A program made the translations under genes and the position numbers. Shown here piece after piece: positions 1 to 7,539 of a stretch of 9,546 nt of DNA. The notes beneath the pieces were generated by a model that was given only the letters and a program-made list of their open reading frames with translations, was not told the DNA's origin and did not search any database. Source of the DNA: an uncultured Bacillus sp. (GTDB lineage Bacteria; Bacillota; Bacilli; Bacillales; Cytobacillaceae); assembly GCA_937902115.1 (NCBI GenBank), contig CALGSR010000015.1, positions 1-9,546 on the forward strand, written 5' to 3'. The first letter of the stretch is position 1. Each line of letters opens with the position of its first letter.

Positions 1-834
1 ATAAAAATGATCGAGCATGTTCGAAAGTGATGGAAAAGATTTGCTCTCACCCTGAATACTTTCTAGTGGAAAGAAATAAAAGTTTTCCTTTTCCCCGTTA
101 TTCATAATGGCCGGGACGTAATCATTCTCATTTATTCGTTTCATTAAAGAAAGGAAAGCCGGTGGTACAGTAGTACGGTTGACTAAGCCTGCCCGATATG
201 TGATTTCTTTAGCGAAAAGCGGAGAGATCCCGGCGTATTGAGCCATGATTTGTTTGTCGAGCTTTCCGGCATTAAAATCCAGCCGACGCAGGATATCTTC
301 CTCATCCGCTGCAAATGGGTTTGCTTTATGCTGCTCAGGCGGAAATATGTAATCTTGCCCTGGGAGAATCGCCCGGTAGGAGTTGATGGCAAAGGACACA
401 TGCTTGATGCTGTCTAATATCATGTTACGGTCCTGATCAAGCAGAATAATATTGCTGTGGCGTCCCATAATTTCTACAATTAATCTTTTACAAGAAGTGT
501 CGCCAAGTTCATTTCTTCCTTTAATATCAAAGATAATGATCCGGTCCAATCCGTGCTGGTGAATATCCTCTATCATGTAGCCTTCTAAATGCTTGCGCAG
601 CAGCATACAAAACATTGGCGGCTCTGGAGGATTATCGTAGCCCTCATCAGTCAATTGCGCCCTGGCATGGGCAGGATGGGCTGAGAGAAGTAATTTATGA
701 TTTTTCCCCTTTGCTCTGACCACCAGAATAATCTCATGCTGGTATGGCTGATGTACTTTATTAATTCGTCCGCCTTTTAAAATTTCTGTGAGCTCTTTTG
801 TTACAGCCCTTGTAAATAAACCATCAAATGACAT
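1..834 (-). CDS. rqcH: RqcH (YloA), ribosome quality-control factor, N-terminal part
   Basis: RqcH is the bacterial NEMF/Rqc2 homologue. It binds peptidyl-tRNA-obstructed 50S subunits and recruits tRNA-Ala to add C-terminal alanine tails that mark stalled peptides for degradation. Older annotations call it a fibronectin-binding protein. Reading the minus strand from ATG at 834 gives 278 uninterrupted codons to the window edge, starting MSFDGLFTRA. This is the NFACT-N domain, about half of a protein usually near 570 residues; the coiled-coil, NFACT-R and C-terminal parts lie outside the window. The functionally essential Asp-Arg pair of the family is present at residues 97-98 (HGLDRII), and the conserved EIMGRHSN motif is at 121-128. 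A ribosome site AAAGGATG (plus-strand 841-848) sits about 6 bases upstream of the start. The gene is transcribed divergently from yloB. Identity is secure; only the partial length limits the annotation. Confidence 0.96.
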   Translation of the reverse strand, partial: MSFDGLFTRAVTKELTEILKGGRINKVHQPYQHEIILVVRAKGKNHKLLLSAHPAHARAQLTDEGYDNPPEPPMFCMLLRKHLEGYMIEDIHQHGLDRIIIFDIKGRNELGDTSCKRLIVEIMGRHSNIILLDQDRNMILDSIKHVSFAINSYRAILPGQDYIFPPEQHKANPFAADEEDILRRLDFNAGKLDKQIMAQYAGISPLFAKEITYRAGLVNRTTVPPAFLSLMKRINENDYVPAIMNNGEKENFYFFPLESIQGESKSFPSLSNMLDHFY

Positions 835-916
835 AAAAAACATCCTTTACTAAAAAAATTTCCCTTTTGTATCATTAAGTTTTTCCGGAATTTATGGATA
901 AACCTTCTTGATTTTA

Positions 917-945
917 ACTGTACAAGTCGTTTTGACGATGTGCAA
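917..945 (-). promoter_or_regulatory. Candidate promoter for rqcH
   Basis: On the minus strand TTGCAC (plus 940-945) and TACAGT (plus 917-922) are separated by exactly 17 bases. The -35 matches the sigma-A consensus at 3 of 6 positions and the -10 at 4 of 6. A start near position 910 would give a leader of about 76 bases before rqcH. The match is weak, and other AT-rich combinations in this region are possible. Confidence 0.3.
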
Positions 946-960
946 CCATCTTAGCATTTT
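932..960 (+). promoter_or_regulatory. Weak candidate promoter toward yloB (distal)
   Basis: TTGACG at 932-937 matches the sigma-A -35 at 5 of 6 positions. It is followed after 17 bases by CATTTT (955-960), a poor -10 with 3 of 6 matches. It overlaps the minus-strand candidate for rqcH, so the two would compete for polymerase if both were real. Confidence 0.2.
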
Positions 961-996
961 TTCGGACAAGGGTGAATAAGCTTTCCATAGAGGAAT

Positions 997-1024
997 GTGA
1001 AATTTAGTTTGTTGCTGATTAAAT
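997..1024 (+). promoter_or_regulatory. Candidate extended -10 promoter toward yloB (proximal)
   Basis: GTGAAA (997-1002, 4 of 6 to TTGACA) is followed after 16 bases by TTAAAT (1019-1024, 4 of 6 to TATAAT), with a TG one base before the -10 (1016-1017) as in extended -10 promoters. Initiation near 1031 would start a short leader just before the AAAGGAA ribosome site of the small ORF at 1053. Support is pattern matching only. Confidence 0.3.
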
Positions 1025-1052
1025 GAGTGGTTAAAAGGAAAGCGGTGCAATC

Positions 1053-1141
1053 ATGTGCATGAACGAGTTTAAGAGAATGATAGTTTATCCTTTAAGGCCA
1101 TTCATTGCAGTTCAAAATGAAGGGGGAAGTGAGTTGGCAGG

Positions 1142-1145
<4 letters not shown>
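1053..1145 (+). CDS. Possible 30-residue upstream ORF overlapping the yloB start
   Basis: An ATG at 1053 opens 30 codons (MCMNEFKRMI through GGSELAG) ending in TGA at 1143-1145. The last bases form ATGA with the yloB initiation codon at 1142, the classic arrangement for translational coupling. A purine-rich AAAAGGAA (1033-1040) lies upstream, with a rather long gap of about 12 bases to the ATG; a second in-frame ATG is at 1059. The peptide has a basic, hydrophobic N-terminal half and an acidic, glycine-containing tail, with no clear membrane segment or known motif. I do not recognise it. It could be a coupled leader peptide for yloB or simply chance, since 31 codons is short enough to be open by accident. 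Confidence 0.35.
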
Positions 1146-3820
<2,675 letters not shown>

Positions 3821-3824
3821 AGTA

Positions 3825-3833
3825 TGTTATAAT
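3825..3833 (+). promoter_or_regulatory. Extended -10 promoter for the yloC-remA-gmk-rpoZ cluster
   Basis: Five bases after the yloB stop comes TGTTATAAT: a consensus TATAAT (3828-3833) preceded by TG and one base. With the two bases before it, this gives the Bacillus TRTGN -16 element (TATGT, 3823-3827). No good -35 lies at 16-18 bases, as is usual for extended -10 promoters. Initiation would be expected near 3840, which is inside the terminator stem that ends yloB. This is the best promoter-like sequence upstream of yloC. Confidence 0.55.
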
Positions 3834-3835
3834 TT

Positions 3836-3874
3836 CAAGGTGATGGAGACTGCTCTGTTGCCTTGCTTTTTTTT
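3836..3874 (+). terminator. Intrinsic terminator after yloB
   Basis: CAAGG (3836-3840) pairs with CCTTG (3861-3865), and the bases between continue the helix with A-U, G-C and G-U pairs to an ACTG tetraloop at 3849-3852, giving 13 consecutive pairs of which five are G-U. The stem is followed by C and eight T (3867-3874). It lies 16 bases after the yloB stop codon and separates yloB from the yloC cluster. Confidence 0.75.
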
Positions 3875-3912
3875 GTTTGTAAATAGACCAAGAATAAGGT
3901 ACAGATGGAGTC

Positions 3913-3920
3913 GGATAGGA
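3913..3920 (+). promoter_or_regulatory. yloC ribosome binding site
   Basis: GGATAGGA lies 10 bases before the ATG at 3931. A second AGGA (3927-3930) directly precedes that ATG and would serve the ATG at 3937 instead. The spacing argues against the GTG at 3922 as the start, since only one base separates it from the site. Confidence 0.5.
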
Positions 3921-3930
3921 TGTGGTAGGA

Positions 3931-4806
3931 ATGGTCATGAGTATGACAGGTTTTGGAAGGAGTCAGAAGGAAAGTGATTCCTTTTCGATTACTGTAGAAG
4001 TAAAAACTGTTAACCACAGGTTTTCAGAATATTATATACGAATGCCTCGTCATTTTAATAAAATAGAAGATAAAATAAAGAAAAAATTGAATACTTATTT
4101 ACATAGAGGAAGAATTGAAGTATATGTAACTATTGATGGCGAAGGTATTGTTAATCGCAGTGTTCAGGTTGATTGGCAGCTGCTTGATCATTATGTGCAA
4201 TCAGTTACGCAAATTCAGCAAAAATATGGATTAGAGAATAATCTTTCATTGCATGACCTATTGAATCGAGAGGATATTATTCAGATAGAGGAAGAAGAGA
4301 CAGGCAATGAAACGATCGATTCTATTTTATTAGAAGCTATCGAAGAAGCTGTTATTGGTGTTAAACAAATGCGAGAGCTCGAGGGGGCAGCGTTAGAAAA
4401 GGACTTGAGTAAAAATTTACATAATCTTCAGGGCAAGGTTTTGGACCTGGAGGCAATGGCCCCTGCTGTTATTGAATTGTATCAGGACAGATTGACGAAA
4501 AGAATTCAAGAATTTGTCGGCGGGCAGATAGAGGAAAATCGAATTTTAACGGAAGTAGCTGTTTTTGCAGATAAAGCGGATATTAATGAAGAATTGACAC
4601 GGCTTGGGAGTCATATTAAACAATTTGAGAATATTCTTGCGCTCTTGGAGCCAATTGGAAGGAAATTGGACTTTCTAATTCAGGAGATGAATCGAGAGGT
4701 GAATACGATAGGTTCAAAAGCAAATGATTCTTCCATTGCAAAAGAGGTCGTGGAAATGAAAAGTATTCTCGAGAAAATGAAGGAGCAGGTTCAAAATATC
4801 GAATAA
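3931..4806 (+). CDS. yloC: YloC, YicC-family endoribonuclease
   Basis: This is a 291-residue YicC/YloC protein. B. subtilis YloC has been shown to be an endoribonuclease, and E. coli YicC acts in decay of the small RNA RyhB. The YicC_N domain begins MVMSMTGFGRS, with NHRFSEYYIRMP at 28-39. The DUF1732 C-terminal domain carries ENRILTEVAVFADKAD from 202 and GRKLDFLIQEMNRE from 243, ending in the family-typical QVQNIE. I chose ATG 3931 because the family opens M-x-x-S-M-T-G-F-G and because of ribosome-site spacing. GTG 3922 would add three residues, and ATG 3937 would remove two. It is the first gene of the cluster and is followed by an unusually long 249-base spacer before remA. The length matches the family and no catalytic region is missing. 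Confidence 0.95.
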   Translation: MVMSMTGFGRSQKESDSFSITVEVKTVNHRFSEYYIRMPRHFNKIEDKIKKKLNTYLHRGRIEVYVTIDGEGIVNRSVQVDWQLLDHYVQSVTQIQQKYGLENNLSLHDLLNREDIIQIEEEETGNETIDSILLEAIEEAVIGVKQMRELEGAALEKDLSKNLHNLQGKVLDLEAMAPAVIELYQDRLTKRIQEFVGGQIEENRILTEVAVFADKADINEELTRLGSHIKQFENILALLEPIGRKLDFLIQEMNREVNTIGSKANDSSIAKEVVEMKSILEKMKEQVQNIE

Positions 4807-4981
4807 GACCGTTTAGAAATGGCTTATCAAGGCGAAAATAATCATTTAACATCATTCAGCAAGTGTTTTCCACTTCTATTAGCTGGAGATGAATGTGACG
4901 TAGATAAATCATTCGGTTGGTTAAAAGCTCAGCTGAATGAAGTTAAAGCTTCCGGCGAGTCTTGCGATTTTTTAAAGGAAG

Positions 4982-5003
4982 TTTTTCGAGTAAACTCGAA
5001 AAA
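4982..5003. repeat. Perfect inverted repeat upstream of remA
   Basis: Arms TTTTTCGAG (4982-4990) and CTCGAAAAA (4995-5003) flank a TAAA loop, a perfect 9-base-pair inverted repeat 37 bases before the remA ribosome site. There is no T-run after the right arm, so it is not a typical terminator on the plus strand. It could be a DNA operator or a small RNA stem in the remA leader. Confidence 0.6.
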
Positions 5004-5011
5004 ATCCGGGC

Positions 5012-5021
5012 GCAAATTTGC
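5012..5021. repeat. GCAAATTTGC palindrome upstream of remA
   Basis: A perfect 10-base palindrome lies 8 bases downstream of the inverted repeat at 4982-5003 and 18 bases before the remA ribosome site. Alone it could be chance; its position next to the other palindrome suggests a control site. Confidence 0.4.
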
Positions 5022-5039
5022 CAAGGTAAATTTGATTAT

Positions 5040-5049
5040 GGGGGAGGAG
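5040..5049 (+). promoter_or_regulatory. remA ribosome binding site
   Basis: GGGGGAGGAG ends 6 bases before the ATG at 5056. It is the strongest ribosome site in the window and is what fixes the RemA start inside the longer open frame that begins at 4819. Confidence 0.85.
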
Positions 5050-5055
5050 CATCAT

Positions 5056-5316
5056 ATGATCAAACTGATTAATATCGGGTTTGGTAATATCGTTTCTGCA
5101 AACCGGATCATTTCTATCGTAAGTCCTGAATCTGCTCCCATTAAAAGAATTATTCAGGAGGCACGTGATCGGGGTTCGTTGATTGATGCAACATATGGCA
5201 GAAGAACAAGAGCCGTTCTAATAATGGATAGTGATCATATTATTTTAAGTGCGGTGCAGCCAGAAACCGTTGCACATCGTTTGAACGACCGGGATGAAAT
5301 ATTGGATGAAGGGTAG
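5056..5316 (+). CDS. remA: RemA, DNA-binding activator of biofilm matrix and osmoprotection genes
   Basis: This is an 86-residue RemA (YlzA, DUF370) protein. In B. subtilis it activates the eps and tapA matrix operons and osmoprotectant genes, and forms ring-like oligomers that bind DNA. The sequence starts MIKLINIGFGN, close to the B. subtilis MTIKLINIGFGN but one residue shorter. The functionally important Arg17, Pro28 and Arg50 positions (Arg18, Pro29 and Arg51 in B. subtilis) are intact, and DATYGRRTRAV and SAVQPETVAHRL are conserved. The start is set by the strong GGGGGAGGAG site and family length, although the frame stays open for a further 83 codons upstream. gmk starts 9 bases downstream, and TAGGA around the remA stop serves as its ribosome site. 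Confidence 0.95.
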   Translation: MIKLINIGFGNIVSANRIISIVSPESAPIKRIIQEARDRGSLIDATYGRRTRAVLIMDSDHIILSAVQPETVAHRLNDRDEILDEG

Positions 5317-5325
5317 GACGTTTTA

Positions 5326-5940
5326 ATGGAGGAAAAAGGGTTGTTAATCGTATTATCAGGACCATCAGGTGTGGGGAAAGGGACTGTCAGGAAGGCTATT
5401 TTCTCGCAACCTGATTTGGATTTTGAATACTCGATTTCAATGACAACAAGGGTTCCACGAGAAGGTGAAGTGGACGGTGTTGATTATTTTTTTAAAACAA
5501 AGGAAGAATTTGAAGCGCTTATTGAGCAGGGGAAATTACTTGAATATGCAGAGTTTGTTGGGAATTATTACGGCACACCGGTCGATTATGTCCGTGAAAC
5601 TTTAGATAAAGGAAAAGATGTCTTTCTTGAAATTGAAGTACAGGGAGCTCGTCAGGTGAGGGAAAAATTTCCTGATGGCTTGTTTATTTTCCTGATGCCT
5701 CCGAGTTTATCCGAATTAAAAAAACGTATCGTGACAAGAGGGACGGAAACAGAGGAAATCATTAACAATCGTCTCAATGTAGCGAAGGAAGAAATTGAAA
5801 TGATGCATTTATATGATTACGTAGTTGAAAATGATCAAATTGATCTCGCTTGTGAGCGAATTAAGAGTATCGTAGTGGCAGAGCATTGCCGCAGAGTGAG
5901 ATTAGAGCCAAAATACTTAAAAATGCTGGAGGTCAAATAA
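5326..5940 (+). CDS. gmk: Guanylate kinase
   Basis: This essential cytosolic enzyme converts GMP and ATP to GDP and ADP, feeding GTP synthesis; in Bacillus it is a known target of (p)ppGpp inhibition. The 204 residues equal the B. subtilis length. The P-loop GPSGVGKG is at 12-19, the GMP-binding stretch TRVPREGEVDGVDYFF at 41-56, EIEVQGARQV at 102-111 and the lid region RGTETEE at 138-144. GGGTAGGA overlapping the end of remA is the ribosome site, about 8 bases before ATG 5326. It is followed after one base by rpoZ, so the two are co-transcribed. No anomalies are visible. Confidence 0.98.
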   Translation: MEEKGLLIVLSGPSGVGKGTVRKAIFSQPDLDFEYSISMTTRVPREGEVDGVDYFFKTKEEFEALIEQGKLLEYAEFVGNYYGTPVDYVRETLDKGKDVFLEIEVQGARQVREKFPDGLFIFLMPPSLSELKKRIVTRGTETEEIINNRLNVAKEEIEMMHLYDYVVENDQIDLACERIKSIVVAEHCRRVRLEPKYLKMLEVK

Positions 5941-5941
5941 C

Positions 5942-6169
5942 ATGTTATACCCGTCTATTGATTCATTAATGACAAAAATTGATAGTAAATATTCTTTAGT
6001 TTCCGTTGCAGCAAAGCGTGCCAGACATATGCAACAGGGGGCATCTCCTTTATTAAACCGTTATATTTCTCATAAAAATGTTGGGAAAGCACTTGAGGAA
6101 ATCGACTCCGATAAATTGGTCTACCGTATTTCAGATAAAGCCAATATGGAATATAGAAATGAATATTAA
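5942..6169 (+). CDS. rpoZ: RNA polymerase omega subunit
   Basis: This is the 75-residue omega subunit, which assists assembly and stability of the beta-prime subunit in RNA polymerase. It opens MLYPSIDSLMTKIDSKYSLV and carries the omega signatures AAKRARHMQ (21-29) and ISHKNVGKALEEID (43-56). B. subtilis omega, as I recall it, is 67 residues and starts MLDPSID; here residue 3 is Tyr and the C-terminal tail is longer (VYRISDKANMEYRNEY). A strong GGAGGT (5928-5933) inside the end of gmk lies 8 bases before the ATG, and only one base separates the gmk stop from this start. It is the last gene before an intrinsic terminator. Confidence 0.96.
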   Translation: MLYPSIDSLMTKIDSKYSLVSVAAKRARHMQQGASPLLNRYISHKNVGKALEEIDSDKLVYRISDKANMEYRNEY

Positions 6170-6175
6170 TCTTAA

Positions 6176-6203
6176 AGGCTGAAATTTTCAGCCTCTTTTC
6201 TTT
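6176..6203 (+). terminator. Intrinsic terminator after rpoZ
   Basis: AGGCTGAA (6176-6183) pairs perfectly with TTCAGCCT (6187-6194) around a 3-base loop, and is followed by CTTTTCTTT (6195-6203). It begins 6 bases after the rpoZ stop and should end most transcripts of the yloC-rpoZ cluster. Confidence 0.85.
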
Positions 6204-6249
6204 ATTTAGGGAAAAATTAATAATAATCATAATTTTATCATCGTAATTT

Positions 6250-6278
6250 GGCTGATTATTAGTGAAAAATAACCAGCC
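6250..6278. repeat. Imperfect hairpin GGCTG...CAGCC upstream of coaBC
   Basis: GGCTG-A-TTATT (6250-6260) pairs with AATAA-C-CAGCC (6268-6278): ten base pairs with one A/C mismatch and a 7-base loop. It repeats the GGCTG/CAGCC foot of the rpoZ terminator 56 bases upstream and is followed by TTCTT, too short for a strong terminator. Its loop contains the candidate -35 of the coaBC promoter. It may be a backup terminator or an operator. Confidence 0.5.
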
Positions 6279-6290
6279 TTCTTGCATAAT
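6262..6290 (+). promoter_or_regulatory. Candidate promoter for coaBC-priA
   Basis: GTGAAA (6262-6267, 4 of 6 to the sigma-A -35) and CATAAT (6285-6290, 5 of 6 to the -10) are separated by exactly 17 bases. Transcription would start near 6297, about 34 bases before the coaBC ATG. A promoter is expected here because a strong terminator precedes the gene. Confidence 0.45.
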
Positions 6291-6317
6291 AAACATAAGT
6301 AGATTCTAGAGAGTAAT

Positions 6318-6323
6318 GGGGGT
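6318..6323 (+). promoter_or_regulatory. coaBC ribosome binding site
   Basis: GGGGGT ends 7 bases before ATG 6331. It overlaps the upstream in-frame ATG at 6316, which therefore cannot use it; this decides the coaBC start in favour of 6331. Confidence 0.6.
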
Positions 6324-6330
6324 CAGATTT

Positions 6331-7539
6331 ATGTTAATCGGAAAAAAAATATTATTATGTGTTACTGGCGGGATTGCCGTCTATAAAGCTGCAGCATTAA
6401 CCAGTAAACTTACTCAGGCAGGTGCTGAAGTCCGGGTTATATTAAGTGAATCAGCCGCCGAGTTCGTTAACCCTCTGACTTTCCAGGCATTATCACGTAA
6501 TGATGTTTATACGAATACCTTTGAAGAGAAGGATTCGCAGAATATTGCTCACATCCATCTGGCCGATTGGGCCGATTTAGTATTAGTGGCACCTGCCACA
6601 GCGAATGTGATCGGAAAGCTGGCAGGAGGCATTGCCGATAATATGGTCTCAACGACTCTTCTTGCAGCAACATCTCCAGTATGGATTGCGCCTGCGATGA
6701 ATGTCCATATGTACGAACATCCGGCAGTGCAACGAAATATAGAAATGCTGCGTCAATTTGGCTATACCTTTATTGAACCTGCAGAGGGTTATTTAGCTTG
6801 TGGTTATGTTGGTAAAGGAAGATTAGAAGAACCTGAAAATATCGTTGCGAAAGTTACGGCGTTCTTTTCGAAAAAGCCGGGGAATCTTGCCGGTAAAACG
6901 ATTGTTATAACCGCTGGTCCAACGAGAGAAAAAATTGATCCGGTCCGTTTTTTAACAAATCATTCTAGCGGAAAAATGGGTTATGCTCTTGCTGAAGAAG
7001 CGCTTGCTGCAGGTGCGAGGGTTATTCTAATCTCCGGTCCCGTGAGTCTTGAGCCGCCTCACGGAGTGGAAATTGTTCATGTAGAAAGTGCTGAAGATAT
7101 GTTTCATGCCGTCATGGAGCATTATTCGGCTGCTGATATCGTCATTAAAACGGCAGCAGTTGCCGATTACCGCCCGAAAATCAGTTATGATCATAAAGTT
7201 AAAAAACAGCCCGGTGAACAAGTCATTGAACTTGAGCGGACAAGGGACATTTTAATGGAACTGGGAAAAAGAAAACAGCACCAGATATTAATTGGTTTTG
7301 CAGCAGAAACGGATCACGTAGACAAGTATGCACAAGGAAAGCTAGAAGCAAAAAATGCCGATATGATCGTAGCAAATAATGTTCGGGAAAAAGGAGCAGG
7401 CTTTGGTACGGATACCAATATTGTTACCATTCATAAACGAAATGGTGAAAAGATTGAACTGCCGCTGCTCTCTAAAAACGAAGTTGCTGTAAAAATTCTT
7501 GAGGAAGCCGTGCTGCTCCTAGAAGGTAATGCTCAATGA
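6331..7539 (+). CDS. coaBC: Bifunctional phosphopantothenoylcysteine synthetase/decarboxylase
   Basis: CoaBC carries out two steps of coenzyme A synthesis: CTP-dependent joining of cysteine to 4'-phosphopantothenate (CoaB) and flavin-dependent decarboxylation to 4'-phosphopantetheine (CoaC). The 402 residues from ATG 6331 start MLIGKKILLCVTGGIAVYKA, the FMN-binding flavoprotein fold. In the N-terminal CoaC half, His74 (HIHLADWADL) is the catalytic histidine, PAMN is at 121-124 and the active-site Cys157 lies in ACGYVGKGRL. The CoaB half starts near 188 with GKTIVITAGPTRE, then Asn210 in NHSSGKMG, KTAAVADYRPK at 273-283 and the lysine pair at 291-292. The in-frame ATG at 6316 would add five residues but lacks a ribosome site. 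The stop overlaps the priA start as ATGA. Confidence 0.97.
   Translation: MLIGKKILLCVTGGIAVYKAAALTSKLTQAGAEVRVILSESAAEFVNPLTFQALSRNDVYTNTFEEKDSQNIAHIHLADWADLVLVAPATANVIGKLAGGIADNMVSTTLLAATSPVWIAPAMNVHMYEHPAVQRNIEMLRQFGYTFIEPAEGYLACGYVGKGRLEEPENIVAKVTAFFSKKPGNLAGKTIVITAGPTREKIDPVRFLTNHSSGKMGYALAEEALAAGARVILISGPVSLEPPHGVEIVHVESAEDMFHAVMEHYSAADIVIKTAAVADYRPKISYDHKVKKQPGEQVIELERTRDILMELGKRKQHQILIGFAAETDHVDKYAQGKLEAKNADMIVANNVREKGAGFGTDTNIVTIHKRNGEKIELPLLSKNEVAVKILEEAVLLLEGNAQ

Larger units (their letters stand above)
835..1141. other. Divergent intergenic region rqcH / yloB
   Basis: This 307-base spacer separates two divergently transcribed genes. I see the rqcH ribosome site at its left end, candidate sigma-A-type promoters in both directions, a possible 30-codon upstream ORF at its right end (listed separately) and a small TTCCGGAA palindrome at 883-890. 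I see no riboswitch-like conserved core, no terminator and no tRNA. A sporulation sigma-factor promoter might be expected for yloB, which in B. subtilis is expressed during sporulation, but I could not find a convincing SigE, SigF or SigG pair. Confidence 0.6.
4807..5055 (+). other. yloC-remA spacer, open in the shared frame of both genes
   Basis: This stretch has no stop codon for 83 codons in the frame shared by yloC and remA, so the only interruption between the two genes is the yloC TAA (4804-4806). An in-frame ATG at 4819 gives 79 codons leading directly into RemA, but there is no ribosome site before it. The conceptual product is soluble-looking (for example SFGWLKAQLNEVKA, then a basic KKSGRKFAK stretch) and I recognise no family. 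About a third of its codons start with G, as in real genes. It also holds two palindromes just before remA. It may be untranslated leader, a gene remnant or an N-terminal extension; RemA homologues as I know them lack it. Confidence 0.4.

Noticed and set aside
883..890. TTCCGGAA palindrome in the rqcH/yloB spacer
   Set aside because: Eight bases without flanking symmetry or a known regulator match is within chance for a 307-base spacer.
3922..3930. GTG start for yloC three codons upstream
   Set aside because: The YicC family begins M-x-x-S-M-T-G-F-G, matching ATG 3931, and the GTG is separated by only one base from the GGATAGGA ribosome site.
5955..6296. Minus-strand open frame of 113 codons across rpoZ and the following spacer
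   Set aside because: It is antisense to rpoZ and runs through the terminator hairpin and coaBC promoter region; the product resembles no protein family and has no ribosome site I trust.
6316..6330. Five-residue N-terminal extension of CoaBC from ATG 6316
   Set aside because: The GGGGGT ribosome site overlaps this ATG and is correctly spaced for ATG 6331; family members begin at the MLxGKxILLCV residues.
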